A stretch of 64,000 nucleotides of DNA from Velthaea sp965214335 (GCA_965214335.1 CBDCBO010000013.1:186001-250000); one strand, 5' to 3'. Shown: positions 17,967 to 28,900, counted from the first letter of the stretch. Numbers and translations are program-made. Notes: generated from the sequence alone by a model not told the origin.

Positions 17967-18584
17967 TCACGCGTGCGATGCGGATTCCTTAAACGCTACG
18001 ACCTGCTGACCGATCTCATCGAGCTTGTCGCCGAGCAATGCACGCGCCTGCTTGAACATCTCAGATTCTTCTTCTTCGACATGGTGATCGACTTGCTCGC
18101 TCATCACTTGCAAAATCGCCTTGTACGATTCATCCGCCGGTGTCAGCGCTTGCAAATTAGCGATTAACTCCTTGACCGACCCATGTTCGACGTAGGCTTC
18201 GAGCACGAGGTCTTTGGCGTCGTCGTTATCGTCGTCGAGCGCGATTGATTTGAGCGCCGGGTAAAATATCTCTTCTTCGGCAGCCGTGTGAAGCGCTAGC
18301 TCGGCGCAGATCTGCTCGGCCAACGCAGCCATCGATTCATCGCCTTCTTCCTTTGCCAGCGCCTCGGCGAAAAGCGCTTTTACCTTCTCATGATCTTCGA
18401 TGAGCAGCGCGATCACATCGACGGGCCCCGCGGCGGCGGCCGGCGCGGTCTTGCCTTCATCCGCGAGCGCATCAATGAGATCGTCTTTCTTCATGTGGCT
18501 CGAGCCGGTAATGCCGGCTTTGCTGGCCTTCTCGCGCAGTTCCACCACCCGCAATTTGTCGAGTTCCTCCGATGCCTTTGCCAC
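17967..18584 (-). CDS. Rho_N-hemerythrin fusion protein
   Basis: 205 aa from GTG 18584, chosen because GGAGGA lies 7 bp upstream; the frame stays open to 18650 without support. Residues about 1-42 form a Rho N-terminal/SAP-like helical domain (LDKLRVVELREKASKAGITG...MKKDDLIDAL) usually linked to nucleic-acid binding. After an Ala-rich linker (about 44-53) comes a hemerythrin-type four-helix domain with the iron ligands expected in IEDHEKV, LHTAAEEEIFYP, VEHGSVKEL and DHHVEEEE. Hemerythrins bind O2, NO or sense iron/redox. The joining of the two domains is uncommon. Cytoplasmic. Confidence 0.82.
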   Translation of the reverse strand: MAKASEELDKLRVVELREKASKAGITGSSHMKKDDLIDALADEGKTAPAAAAGPVDVIALLIEDHEKVKALFAEALAKEEGDESMAALAEQICAELALHTAAEEEIFYPALKSIALDDDNDDAKDLVLEAYVEHGSVKELIANLQALTPADESYKAILQVMSEQVDHHVEEEESEMFKQARALLGDKLDEIGQQVVAFKESASHA

Positions 18585-18819
18585 GTTTGCGTCCTCCGAC
18601 GAAATGGTGAGCGAATGATCGAGCGATGCTGGACTCGACGTCCGTACCACCGCTGCGCATCCGAGACCTCATTACCATCGTCCGCGGCTTTGTAAACAGC
18701 CGGCCAGCGACCGCGTCCAAGCCGCGCTGGATTTTACCGCTCGTTCTTCCGAAGCAACAATGGGACCAGCACTGCGAGAATCCGGGCCGGCGCGTTCGGA
18801 GCACCATGGAGCTAGCACG

Positions 18820-19377
18820 ATGGATAGTCTCAACACGCGATCGCGCCACATACCCGGCGACCGGGAAACACAGCGAACGGCTGAGCTGGCGCGATTGCGC
18901 ATCCTTGATACCGCCCCGGAAAGAGACTTCGACGTGATGGGACGAGCCGCGGCGGCGCTGTTCAACACGCCGATTGCACTCGTTAGCCTGGTCGATACGT
19001 CGCGCCAATGGTTTAAAGTCGCGCACGGCCTGACCATCCGCGAAACCCCGCGCAACGTTTCATTCTGCTCCTACGCCATCGAGCGTCCAACCGAGGTTAT
19101 GGTGGTTCCCGACGCGTTGAGCGACCATCGCTTCGCGCGCTCACCGCTCGTCACCGGCGCGCCGAACATCCGCTTTTATGCCGGCGCCCCGCTCGTCACT
19201 TCAACGGGCCACGCAATCGGCACGGTCTGCGTGATCGACCGCCGGCCGCGCGAACTTTCCGCGGAGGAGCTGCAAGCGCTAAGGCAGCTCGCCGGGCTTG
19301 CCGCCAGATTGATCGAGCTCGGTGCCTCCGATCGCCTGTCGCAAGCGCCGCGGCGACGGCTAACCGCGCCCGCGTAA
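18820..19377 (+). CDS. GAF domain protein
   Basis: 185 aa, essentially one GAF domain. It begins with the helical ELARLRILDTAPERDFD typical of GAF proteins that precede histidine kinases or cyclases, continues with IALVSLVDTSRQWFK and the FCSYAIERP and FYAGAPLVTSTGHAIGTVCVIDRRPREL core, and ends in a helix. No output domain follows, so it is a stand-alone sensor or a free signalling module. ATG 18820 has GGAG 8 bp upstream and is preferred to ATG 18760. It lies 85 bp before a chemoreceptor gene, so it may act in the same pathway (inference). Confidence 0.8.
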   Translation: MDSLNTRSRHIPGDRETQRTAELARLRILDTAPERDFDVMGRAAAALFNTPIALVSLVDTSRQWFKVAHGLTIRETPRNVSFCSYAIERPTEVMVVPDALSDHRFARSPLVTGAPNIRFYAGAPLVTSTGHAIGTVCVIDRRPRELSAEELQALRQLAGLAARLIELGASDRLSQAPRRRLTAPA

Positions 19378-19462
19378 GGTTTGACCGAGCGCGGCCGGCG
19401 AGTGCAGCGCCGCTGTCGAGCCAGGTAACGTTTCTCAGCCGCATTTCCGAAAGTAGAAGCAT

Positions 19463-21571
19463 ATGCGCTCTGCGACGCGTCTCTCCGAACAGCCCAGCCA
19501 AGCCGCGAGCCGGCGACCCGCGCGCGTGTCTCTCAATCCGCGCGATCTGTCGATCATCGGTAAGATCGTCGGCCTGGGACTCATGTCGCTGGGCGCGTTG
19601 ACCGTCGCGATTTTGCTCATCGTTTTGGCCACCACGCGTGCGGCGGTAACCGGCGAGACCAAACGCCAAGTCGACGTCTCGCGCAATTTCCTGTTCAGTC
19701 AACTTGCGGCGCTGGGGAAACCGCAGCTGCACGACGGACGATTGACCTTCGGCCGCTGGACGGCCAACGGTGACGACGCGTTCGTCGACCGCTGCAAAGA
19801 AATCACCGGTGCCGAATGTACGGTGTTCGCCGTTACGGACGGAATACCGATTCGGGTGACGACGACGATCCGCAATGCGAGCGGCCATCGCAACGTCGGA
19901 ACCGAGCTCAAAGGTCCGGCGCGCGCGGCATTCGAGCGCGGTATCAGATTCGAAGGTATCAGCCCGATCGTCGGAAGAGATTTCGTCAACCGCTATGATT
20001 TCGTGCGTGACGAAAGCGGCACGATCGTCGCGCTCATCGCGACTAGCGTTTCACTTGTCGCAGTCGACGCCGCGGTCGCGAAAACGATGGTCTCGATCGC
20101 AATTCCGGCAGCGGTCATTTTCGCGCTGGCGTTCGCCGGTTTTCTGTTCCTCGCGCGCTCGATCGGCCGCCGTTTGCAGGTCGTCACCCACGGCCTCGAC
20201 GAGATTGTCCGGCGCGATTTCGCCGAGCTCTTGGCAGCGTTCGACCGGCTGGAAGCCGGTGATCTCGCGGGCGCAGCACGCTTTCGCGTCAGCGCGCGCG
20301 ATGCCGAGCCGATTCCCAACAACGACGAAATTTCGACGCTAACGCGCAGCTTCAACGTGTTAGGTCAAGGGCTCGTGGAAGCGAGCGAAAAGTTCGCGGC
20401 AGCGATGGGCGACTTGTCGAGTTTTATGGCCGAAGTTCGAGCGGGAAGCCGATCGGTGACGACGCACGCCGTTGCACTGTCGGGCGAAACACGCGAAATA
20501 GCCGTGGCGAGCAGCGTGATTCTGGAATGCATTCACGTCGTCTCGCAAGAGGCGGCCCAGCAACAAACGACCGCCGCGGACGTGACTCGCAAGATGCACG
20601 CATTAGGTGAACAAGTTCGCTTTGTGGCCGACGGGGCAACTTCGCAGCAATCGGCCGCGGCCGAAATGACCCAAGCGCTTAGCGCGCTGCATGGTGCCCT
20701 CGAAGAGACAACGTCGACATCGCAAGCTGTCCGCACGACGGCGGAACGGGCGGCCGAAACGGCTCAGCGTGGAAGTGCGGCGATCGCTTCGAGCATCGAG
20801 AGCATTGGTACGGTCCAGAGCGCGGTGGTCCGCGGCGCCGAACAAGCGCACCTGCTCGGCGAACAATCCAGTCAGGTCAAGGACATCGTTCGAACGATCG
20901 CCGAGATCGCCGAGCAGACGAATTTACTGGCGCTCAATGCCGCGATTGAAGCGGCCCGAGCCGGTCAGCACGGCCGTGGCTTTGCCGTAGTCGCAGCCGA
21001 GATCGGCAAACTCGCCGAACGCGTCGCCGCCGAGGCCAATCGGATCGCCGAACGGCTCGCCGCGATTCAAACGCAAGTCGCGGCCGTGTCCGAAGCCATG
21101 CAGGTCGGAGCGGCGGCCGTCAATCAGAGTTCAACCCTGGGAGCACAGGCGCGCGAATCACTCGACGGGATTGTGGTGGCAGCTGCCCAGACTCACGCGC
21201 GCGTCGAAGAAATCGGCAGTGCGATCGCACGCATGAATGTGAGCATCACCGCTGTCGACGCCAGCACGTCGCGCATTACGGACACGGCCGCCGAAGCGTA
21301 TCGCGCATCGACGCTTATGCAAGGAAACTCCGGCCACGTTGAAAGCGCGATGGACAGCGTGGTGAGCATTAGCGAAACAACGGCCGTGGGTGCCGCTGAC
21401 GTTTCAAAGGGCGCCGACGCCCAAACGGCAAGCGTCAACGCCATGAGCGACGGCTTACGGGAGCTTTCGGACCTCGCGATCGCGCTGCTCGAATCGATCA
21501 ACCGCTTTCGCATCGATGACGAGCCCGCGAGCGCACCGGAACGCGAGTTAACACCAGCCCTCCACCGCTAG
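19463..21571 (+). CDS. Methyl-accepting chemotaxis protein with Cache-type sensor
   Basis: 702 aa. A basic N terminus, TM1 about 34-57, an extracytoplasmic single-Cache domain about 60-205 (DGRLTFGRWTANGDD and TVFAVTDGIPIRV are typical of sCache_3), TM2 about 209-231, a HAMP-like region, then a long coiled-coil signalling domain. The conserved hairpin tip reads IAEQTNLLALNAAIEAARAG followed by HGRGFAVVAAEIGKLAE, which contacts CheA/CheW. The usual DEVRKLAE reads AEIGKLAE here. No CheA or CheW is in the window, but cheY, cheC and motAB are at 43.7-46.7 kb. Ligand unknown. Confidence 0.93.
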   Translation: MRSATRLSEQPSQAASRRPARVSLNPRDLSIIGKIVGLGLMSLGALTVAILLIVLATTRAAVTGETKRQVDVSRNFLFSQLAALGKPQLHDGRLTFGRWTANGDDAFVDRCKEITGAECTVFAVTDGIPIRVTTTIRNASGHRNVGTELKGPARAAFERGIRFEGISPIVGRDFVNRYDFVRDESGTIVALIATSVSLVAVDAAVAKTMVSIAIPAAVIFALAFAGFLFLARSIGRRLQVVTHGLDEIVRRDFAELLAAFDRLEAGDLAGAARFRVSARDAEPIPNNDEISTLTRSFNVLGQGLVEASEKFAAAMGDLSSFMAEVRAGSRSVTTHAVALSGETREIAVASSVILECIHVVSQEAAQQQTTAADVTRKMHALGEQVRFVADGATSQQSAAAEMTQALSALHGALEETTSTSQAVRTTAERAAETAQRGSAAIASSIESIGTVQSAVVRGAEQAHLLGEQSSQVKDIVRTIAEIAEQTNLLALNAAIEAARAGQHGRGFAVVAAEIGKLAERVAAEANRIAERLAAIQTQVAAVSEAMQVGAAAVNQSSTLGAQARESLDGIVVAAAQTHARVEEIGSAIARMNVSITAVDASTSRITDTAAEAYRASTLMQGNSGHVESAMDSVVSISETTAVGAADVSKGADAQTASVNAMSDGLRELSDLAIALLESINRFRIDDEPASAPERELTPALHR

Positions 21572-21584
21572 GCGTTCGGCGGAA

Positions 21585-21603
21585 CGAGCCGACTGACGGC
21601 TCG
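21585..21603 (+). terminator. Hairpin after chemoreceptor gene
   Basis: CGAGCCG-ACTGA-CGGCTCG, a perfect 7-bp stem with a 5-nt loop 14 bp after the stop at 21571. There is no T-run behind it, so it may slow or mark transcription ending but is not a classical intrinsic terminator. Confidence 0.35.
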
Positions 21604-21728
21604 GCGTAGCTCGACGCACCGAGTTGGAGCGAAGGGACACTTCGAGCGTCATAGGATTTCACGGCTGCCTTGCGCATTGTATGAGCGACTACGCCGCCGA
21701 ACGCGGCCGATTTCGCGGAGGCAGTCGT

Positions 21729-23075
21729 GTGAAGCTTCGGAGCATCGCGCTCGCCGTCGGGCTCGCTCTCTCGAGCGCCACGACTCCCGGTCCAGCCGGC
21801 GCCGATGCGCCGCCGCAGTGGGTAACCGCCTGGGCAGCGTCGGCGCAAGGACCATATCCGACCGGTTATCCGAGCGCCCAACCGAATCTGCGATTCGCTT
21901 TTCCAAATCCCGCCATCGGCGCGCGCGATCAGACCTTTCGGCTCATCGTGCGGCCGGATGTATGGGGACCGCGCGCCCGATTCCGGTTGTCGAACGCGTT
22001 CGGCACGCATGCGGTGACATTCGACAATTTGTATGTGGGCCAGCGATCGACGGCCGGCAACCTCGTTCCCGGCACCAACCGGCCACTCACCTTCGGGGGC
22101 CGGCTGACGGTCAGTGTCCCGCCGGGACGAAGCGTCTGGAGCGATGCCGTCGATCTTGCGGTTACCGGCGCCGGCGCCACCGGATCGCTCGCTGGGCGTA
22201 AGCTCGCGGTCAGTTTCCACATTGCGGGCGAGAGCGGGCCGATGACGTGGCACGCCAAGGCGTTGACCACATCGTACCTCACGCCGCCCGGTTCGGGTTC
22301 CGCCGGTCAAGCGGACAGCGATGCGGCGTACCCGTTTACGACCGCGTCGTGGTACTTTCTCGATGCGGTCGATATGGCGATGCCGGCCGGCACGCGAGCG
22401 ATCGTTGCCTTTGGTGATTCGATTACCGACGGGACCGATTCGACGCTTAATGGCGACGATCGCTGGCCCGACGCGCTGTCGAGCCGGATGCACGCCGTAT
22501 ACGGCGATGCGGTCGCGGTGGTGAACGAAGGCATCGGCGGAAACCGCGTGGCCGGACCGGCGCAGTATTCGCCGGCGCAACCATTCGCGGGCGGTCCGGC
22601 GGCGACCCAGCGGATCGACCGCGATATTGTCGGTCTGTCAGGCGTTACGACCGTGATTTGGTTCGAGGGAATCAATGATTTCGGGAAAGCGGGTGGTGGC
22701 ACGACGCCGCAGATGCTGGCCTCGGCCGTGCGCAGTGCGGTACAGCGCTTGCGACGTGCGCTACCCGGAGTACGCGTGGTGGGCGCGACTTTGACGACGG
22801 CTTTGGGCAGCACCAACCCCGATCACGGCTCGCCCGAAGAAGACGCCGCGCGCCGAACGTATAACGACTTCGTTCGCACCAGCAGCATCTTCGACGCGAT
22901 CGTCGACTTCGACCGCGTGACGAGCGACCCGGCAACGGGCCGCATGCGGCCCGAATTCATTCCGGATAGTACCATCGGCGGTACGGGCGATGCGCTGCAT
23001 CCGAATCGGGCCGGTTATCAAGCGATGGCGGCGGCGATCGACTTGCGCAGTCTGCTGCCGGCGCCTAAATCCTAA
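21729..23075 (+). CDS. Secreted SGNH/GDSL hydrolase
   Basis: 448 aa from GTG 21729, which has GGAGG 7 bp upstream and directly opens a signal peptide (LRSIALAVGLALSSATTPGPAGA). The longer open frame from 21624 is not supported. An N-terminal beta-sandwich of about 180 residues (WVTAWAASAQGP...) precedes the hydrolase domain: block I GDSITDG (S231), block II glycine in GIGGNR, block III FEGINDFG, and block V D421-x-x-H424 in DALHPNRAGY. This architecture is seen in secreted carbohydrate esterases and lipases; the substrate cannot be told. Its 3' end is 6 bp from the convergent TonB receptor stop. Confidence 0.9.
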   Translation: MKLRSIALAVGLALSSATTPGPAGADAPPQWVTAWAASAQGPYPTGYPSAQPNLRFAFPNPAIGARDQTFRLIVRPDVWGPRARFRLSNAFGTHAVTFDNLYVGQRSTAGNLVPGTNRPLTFGGRLTVSVPPGRSVWSDAVDLAVTGAGATGSLAGRKLAVSFHIAGESGPMTWHAKALTTSYLTPPGSGSAGQADSDAAYPFTTASWYFLDAVDMAMPAGTRAIVAFGDSITDGTDSTLNGDDRWPDALSSRMHAVYGDAVAVVNEGIGGNRVAGPAQYSPAQPFAGGPAATQRIDRDIVGLSGVTTVIWFEGINDFGKAGGGTTPQMLASAVRSAVQRLRRALPGVRVVGATLTTALGSTNPDHGSPEEDAARRTYNDFVRTSSIFDAIVDFDRVTSDPATGRMRPEFIPDSTIGGTGDALHPNRAGYQAMAAAIDLRSLLPAPKS

Positions 23076-23081
23076 AGCGGA

Positions 23082-25775
23082 TTACAACGTTCGCGCCGGC
23101 GCCGCATTTGCGCCCGGCCCGACGTTGCGCTGAAGTTGAATGAACAGCGTACGTGGTTGTACGAAGAACAAGGTCCGATAACCGGCCGCGCCGCCCAGCG
23201 TCGTGTACGTGGCGCCGCCGTCGTACACGCCGCCGGCCTGGTAGTCGTCGTGATTGAAAATATTCGTTCCGCCGATATTAAGTTGTAATCCGCCCCTGAG
23301 CGTCAACCGGATCTGCCCGTCGAACTCGGTGAAGCCCGGTTGGCCAAATGCGTTGTTCGCACCATACGTCGTGCTGCTGATGCGCGCTTGGGCACCGTTG
23401 CCCAGCGTGTAAAACACATCGTTGCGAATCTTGCTGTACGGATAGGCCGGCAACTGCACGTTGTTATCCGGCGTTCCGGCGCCGAAGATACTCGTTACAC
23501 CGGCCGTTGCGTCCTGACCGTATGCGTAATCGCGCAGCAAATCGACGGCGGTATGAAAGCCTAGCCCGCGGCGCGGCGCATGCAGCAAGGCGAACTCAAA
23601 GCCTTCGGTCCGCACGTTGGCTTGATTACCGTTTTGCGTGATCATGGTATACGGCGAGCCCTCGAACGAACCGGTGGTTTGGCTGGTCACCGAAGCGTAA
23701 CGATTGAAGATGTGCGTGAGATATCCGTCGATCGAGATCAGCGTATTTCGGTCGAGGTTGAAGTCGGTACCGACATCGTAGCCTGACGACGTTTCGGGCT
23801 TGAACGCCCCGGTTGCCAAGTGCAACGTCCCGGGTGTGACATACGACGTGGGATTGATGAGATCGTAAAACGGAGCCACGTACGCAGTACCGTACGAAGC
23901 CCGGACCGAGGCGTTCGGATTGATTCGATAAACGAGCCCGTCGCGCGGATCGAAGCGCGTGCCGACATAACTCGTATTCGATAAGTAGTTTCCCGATTCA
24001 AACAATAGCTTGCGCGTCAGTTGAAATTCTCCACGGATACTGTAGGCCAAGCTCTGGACGTTGAGGTCTTGCGGAAACGTCGGCGGCCCTTGGGTCGGGT
24101 CGTATTCGCCGAACGTCGCCGTGTCGACGTGCCGGTCGAAGCCGACCGTTACGTTATTTTCACCGAACGGTACCGTATATTGGGCGTCCACACCGTGCAG
24201 CTTGTCGATTGTATCTTCGACGTACGGTTCGCCCTGGTAGGCGTTGTATGTGGGCGGTGACGTGTTGAGATTGTCGCCGTTGGGACAGGCCGGCGACGTG
24301 CACGGAATGACCGCGACGGGCGAAAACGACTGCGTGATGATGCGATCGATCGTGCCGGTGTAATAGCGAGCCAGGAGTGAACCGGGGCCGACCACCGTTC
24401 GGAATTCGGCCGAGTAGATCGGCTCGTTATCGAATTGGGTGGTATTGGGATACGGCGCATACACGTTAATCGGCACGACCTGGCCGACCCGGCCGAGATT
24501 CGGGGTTGAGGTAAAGTTCGGATTGGTGCCGCCTTCGGCGCAATTCGGTGTTCCGCCGAAGCCCGCCGGCGGTGTATCGATACACGGCACGATGCGGGGA
24601 CTCACAAATTGGTAGTTCGTGCCGGTTTCATCGTCGTTGGTTTGGGTCGAGTATTGCGTGAGCAGCAGCGACGTTTGCGGCGAGAAGGTATACGATACTT
24701 TTGCGAGCTGCGAAAAGCTGCTGAAGTTCGAGGTCGCCGGATAGCCGAAATTCAAGACGCCGACGCGCGGAGCAAACGCCGTTCCGGCGGTCACTCCTGG
24801 GTACACGGCGCCGCCGTAGATTGTCTGCGGCGTCAGAAAACCGGGGGTTTGGTTATTCGCGATCCCCACCAGCAAGCCGACTTTACCGAACGTGTCGGAG
24901 GCTTTCAATCCATAGTAGTTGCCGTTGAACGAATCGTAGCCGACGACGGCACTGCCGGTCGGGCCGCCGGTTATGGTCGGTGTTTTAAAATTAAGCGATC
25001 CGCCGACCGCGTCTTCGATCGTATTGGGCAGATTGCCCGGACCCTTATTCACCTCGACGTCACCCAACAGCAGCGAGTTGATGAAGGTGCTGTTGAAACC
25101 GAACGCCCCGTTCGCCGAGGACACGACCGGGTGGCCGTCGATGAGGACTTGCGACTCGTACGGCTGCGCACCGCGAATCGCTATCGAGGTGTTGGCACCC
25201 GGCTCGTTCGACGACGAACGGACGATTTCAACGCCCGGTATCTGGTCGACGACATTGATGACTTGATTTTGGCCCTGATCCACGAAGGTCTGGCCCGACA
25301 CGACGGTTGTCGCCGCCGTCGACGTATTGACCGACGTGGCTCGATTGCCGCTCGTCCGGCCGATTGTTTGCAGCGTCGCGTTCGCAAGCGAAATCTTGAG
25401 ATTCGCGCCCTGGCCCGGCACGATCGTTACGCCGTCGTTGCGGGTTGATTCAAACCCCGGCGCCGACACGCTCACGGAGTACGTGTCGGGCGGCAAGGCG
25501 ATGGAAAAGCGGCCGTCGGGACCGCTGCGCAGCGTTCGTGAAGCGCCCGAACCAAGAATGGTGACACGCGCATCGCCGAGCGGCTTACCGGAAACGTCAA
25601 GCACGATGCCCGACAAGGTTGCGGTGGCAGCCGTCTGGGCGCCGGCGGTCGCGCCCAACGTAGCGCCGAGTGCAGCCGCGAAGCAACCCGCGAGCAGTAA
25701 GCACCGGCCATGGCTTTTCAATGCGCTAAAGGTCAACGTCGGTTTCCTTACTTGCGTAACGACGAATGAAAGCAC
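23082..25775 (-). CDS. TonB-dependent receptor with N-terminal CarboxypepD_reg domain
   Basis: 897 aa outer-membrane active transporter. Signal peptide about residues 20-46, a carboxypeptidase-regulatory-like beta-sandwich about 50-130 (LSGIVLDVSGKPLGDARVTI), a plug domain about 160-270 (VVDQIPGVEIVRSSS, IAIRGAQPYESQVLIDGHPV, VEVNKGPGNLPNTIEDAVGG), then a long beta-barrel with TonB-receptor phrases (YGTAYVAPFYDLINP, LTLRGGLQLNIGGTNIFN). ATG 25775 is used; a TTG at 25736 with AAGGA 8 bp upstream would start closer to the signal peptide. Ligand unknown; it is 142 bp downstream of the PQQ-propeller gene on the same strand. Confidence 0.93.
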   Translation of the reverse strand: MLSFVVTQVRKPTLTFSALKSHGRCLLLAGCFAAALGATLGATAGAQTAATATLSGIVLDVSGKPLGDARVTILGSGASRTLRSGPDGRFSIALPPDTYSVSVSAPGFESTRNDGVTIVPGQGANLKISLANATLQTIGRTSGNRATSVNTSTAATTVVSGQTFVDQGQNQVINVVDQIPGVEIVRSSSNEPGANTSIAIRGAQPYESQVLIDGHPVVSSANGAFGFNSTFINSLLLGDVEVNKGPGNLPNTIEDAVGGSLNFKTPTITGGPTGSAVVGYDSFNGNYYGLKASDTFGKVGLLVGIANNQTPGFLTPQTIYGGAVYPGVTAGTAFAPRVGVLNFGYPATSNFSSFSQLAKVSYTFSPQTSLLLTQYSTQTNDDETGTNYQFVSPRIVPCIDTPPAGFGGTPNCAEGGTNPNFTSTPNLGRVGQVVPINVYAPYPNTTQFDNEPIYSAEFRTVVGPGSLLARYYTGTIDRIITQSFSPVAVIPCTSPACPNGDNLNTSPPTYNAYQGEPYVEDTIDKLHGVDAQYTVPFGENNVTVGFDRHVDTATFGEYDPTQGPPTFPQDLNVQSLAYSIRGEFQLTRKLLFESGNYLSNTSYVGTRFDPRDGLVYRINPNASVRASYGTAYVAPFYDLINPTSYVTPGTLHLATGAFKPETSSGYDVGTDFNLDRNTLISIDGYLTHIFNRYASVTSQTTGSFEGSPYTMITQNGNQANVRTEGFEFALLHAPRRGLGFHTAVDLLRDYAYGQDATAGVTSIFGAGTPDNNVQLPAYPYSKIRNDVFYTLGNGAQARISSTTYGANNAFGQPGFTEFDGQIRLTLRGGLQLNIGGTNIFNHDDYQAGGVYDGGATYTTLGGAAGYRTLFFVQPRTLFIQLQRNVGPGANAAPARTL

Positions 25776-25917
25776 AAAGCCGCAGCCGGCAATCGTTATC
25801 GGCTACGGTATCGGCACTGCGCGAGCGCGTCGCGCTCACCATACGCACCGCATTCCCGCGATATTTCGTTTAGAAACGCTCTCCGGCCGCAGCTTCGTTT
25901 ATGCCGAGCGGCTTCGT

Positions 25918-28900
25918 TTACTGCCGAACCGGGCGGACCGCGCCAGCGAGCAGCGGGTCAGACGCCAACTCGACGGCGAGACGTTGGAGAATGTATGGCA
26001 GCGCGCCGCACCCGCCGCGTTTCCCCGCCAGCGGTACGACGGCGTACGGAACGGGTTGCGTCAATCTCCCATCCAAGTCGAAGGCGCTACGGTACGAACA
26101 GAAGCCGGACCCCGTGGCGATGGGCCAATCGGTTGTAAGAACGATGACTTGCGCGTTGATATCGAGCGCCCAGGCGTGCGCGCGCGCCACCCGGGTGATT
26201 TCCGCTTGAATGAAAGCGTCGTCGAGCCGGCCCGGATACGGCCGGCGATCGGTAACGGCTTGGATGCCACCGGCTCCGAAGGCCGGCGACACCGGCAGGC
26301 CGGCCGCCGCGGCGCCCGCCGGCAGCCAGGCGATAACGTAGCGGCGCGGTGCGGCTTGCGTGCGGCCACCGTAGACAGAGCGGTGCGGCGCACTCGGCGG
26401 TGCACCGGTCCGGTCGATGTGCAGTGGGAATTCGCGCAATCCGAACGGTTGGAACGATCGCGTCGCCAGCGCCGCGCCGCGTTGAGAAAGCGTTGGCCGC
26501 CAATGCGCGACATTCCGGCGCAGCGCGGCTCGTTCGCGGAGTTGCTCGGTCTTCAAAAACGGAGCGAAACCGAACGGCGTGAAGGCGTAAACGCCGCCGT
26601 CTTGCGCGCCGACGTACACGGCGCCGTCAACGATTGTCGGTGCGGTGCTCAACCCGGCTCCGGTGGCGAACGTGAATACGACGTGAGCTTGATTGCTCTT
26701 CGCAGCCCGGATCGCGCCGTCCGCGGTTTCGATCCACGGCACATTGACGACCGACCCCACACCGACGATCGGCGCTTTGATATACGGGATTTGCCACGCC
26801 AGCGCTCCCGTTTTTTGCGCCAAGTCGTAGAGCGAGCCGTTTGCCGCACCGAAGATAACGTTATCGGGCGGCAGCGAAACGCCGGCGCTGATGGGTGAAC
26901 CGGCACCGTAGGTGTATGCGACGGCTCCTGTTTTTTCATTGATGGCATACAGCGATCCGTCGGTCGAGCCGACATACACGATGCCGCCGCTGATACCGGG
27001 CGGCGCGACAACCGCATTGCCCGTTTGCACCGACCAGAGGATGGCGCCGTTCGCCGCCGTCAGAGCCGTGATCGTTCCACTGTCATCGCCGGTGATCACG
27101 ATCCCCGCGGCGCTATCGATGGCCGGCGGCGCATGGACCGCGGCAGCAAGTTTTCTCGACCACGTAACGGCACCGGTCGCTTCGCCGATCGACCAGATCG
27201 TGCCGCCGTCGGTGCCGACGTAGATCGACCCGCCGGCCACCGCCGGCGAGCCGGGAATGCCGTCAAGTGCAATCGATCCGCTCAGCGTTCCGGTCGCCGC
27301 GTCGAGCGAATAGAGCGTGCCGTCGTCACAACCAAACATGACCAGGCCGGCATTTACGTCGACTGCCGGAGCGGAGTGAATCGGCTGGCCGGTCGGCGTT
27401 ACGTAGCGCCAGAACGCCGCGCCGCTGATGGTGTCGATCGCGTAGAACGCGCCGGCGTCATTGCCGACAAATACGTCACCGGCCGTCACCGCCGGCGATG
27501 AATTCACCGGCGCACCGGTGGCAAACGTCCAGGCTCGCGCAACGTAGCCGCTCTTGGTCGCATCGAGCGTTTGGGCGAACACTTTATCGTTGGGTTCGTA
27601 GCCGGTACGCGTCGCACCGAAACCAAATTGGCTCCAGATATTGGTGATGTCGAGTTCGCCCGTTGTGGTCAAGCCCGACGTCTTACCGGTGGCGACGATC
27701 GACGTCAATCCAAACGTTGCCGCAGCGTTGATCGTAATTCCGATCGCGGGCACGAAGCCCGACCCGTCGGCCGTTGCCTGGCCGACTACTTTGCCTTGCA
27801 CGCTGTAGCTGACCGCTTCGCCCGGCGCGAAGGCGTTCGCGCTGACCGTCAAGCTGTCGCCCGGCCCAACGAACAGCGCCGAAGGCGTTACGGTCGGCTG
27901 CGAACGACTGGGCAGTACGCTAAAGGTAGGCTGGGCGCCGATTCGGTCGACTTGTCCCAACCGGTCGACGGCGTTGGCGAAAATTTGATACGTTCCGCCG
28001 GCGGCCGGAACCGGAAACGGCAACGACCAATTCGAGTGCGGACTGCCCGGATTCGCGACCGGCGCAACATTGTCGACCGGACCGCTGACCCAGCCGCCGG
28101 TGGCGGCGTTGTACCACGATCCGGTTGGACCACCGGCTTGAATGGAAACGCGCACGCTGCGGACCCCCGCACCGTCGGCGGCACTGCCTTGCACCGTCAA
28201 GCTGCCGTTGGGATTCGCAATCTGCGAACCTTGCGCGGGCGAAGAAATCACCGTGGTTCCCGGTGCGGTGTTGCCGCCCCCGATGGCAAAATCATATAGA
28301 AAGCCATCGGCTGAATCGATCAGGATGCTATTGTTGACGATCGCCGGCGATGACGTAATGTAATTGCCGGTCTGGTAGCTATAAAGCGACGCACCGGTCG
28401 CGAGCGCGAGTACGTGCAGGGCGCCGGCCGTGTCACCAAACGTGACGATTTGATTGCCGGCCGGACCGGCAATGGCGGGCGACGAAATGACCTCGACGTC
28501 AGCCGGATCTTTATAATGCCAGAGCGCGACTCCCGTCGTTGCGTTGAGCGCATAGACGCCGTTCACCATCCCGAAGACGATCGTATTGCCGGTCAGCGCC
28601 GCGCTCGAACGGCCGCCGCCCGTGACGCCTTGCACCGCATTGTAATTAAAACTCCAGATGACGCTGCCCGACGTTAGATCGAGCGCATACATGATGCCGA
28701 ATTTACTCGTGACATACAGAACGCCGTCGCTGAAACCGTTATTTCCGGGCGGCGAAACGGTCGCCCCAGCCGCGATATCGTAATTGCCTGACGGCCCCGG
28801 CATCTTAAAGTTCCAAACCGGAGCGCCGGTTTGAGCATCGATGGCGTATTCGGCCGAATCGAGGTCGGCGGTTCCCTCGAAGATCAGCGCGCGGCCGTTC

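Noticed and set aside
21498..22580. 360-aa minus-strand frame
   Set aside because: Antisense to the SGNH hydrolase, which has catalytic motifs and a strong ribosome binding site.
24609..25448. 279-aa plus-strand frame
   Set aside because: Antisense to the TonB receptor plug and barrel, Arg/Asp-rich, no ribosome binding site.
25327..26898. 523-aa open frame on the plus strand
   Set aside because: It lies antisense to the TonB receptor and the PQQ-propeller genes, is Arg-rich and matches nothing; high GC keeps such shadow frames open.
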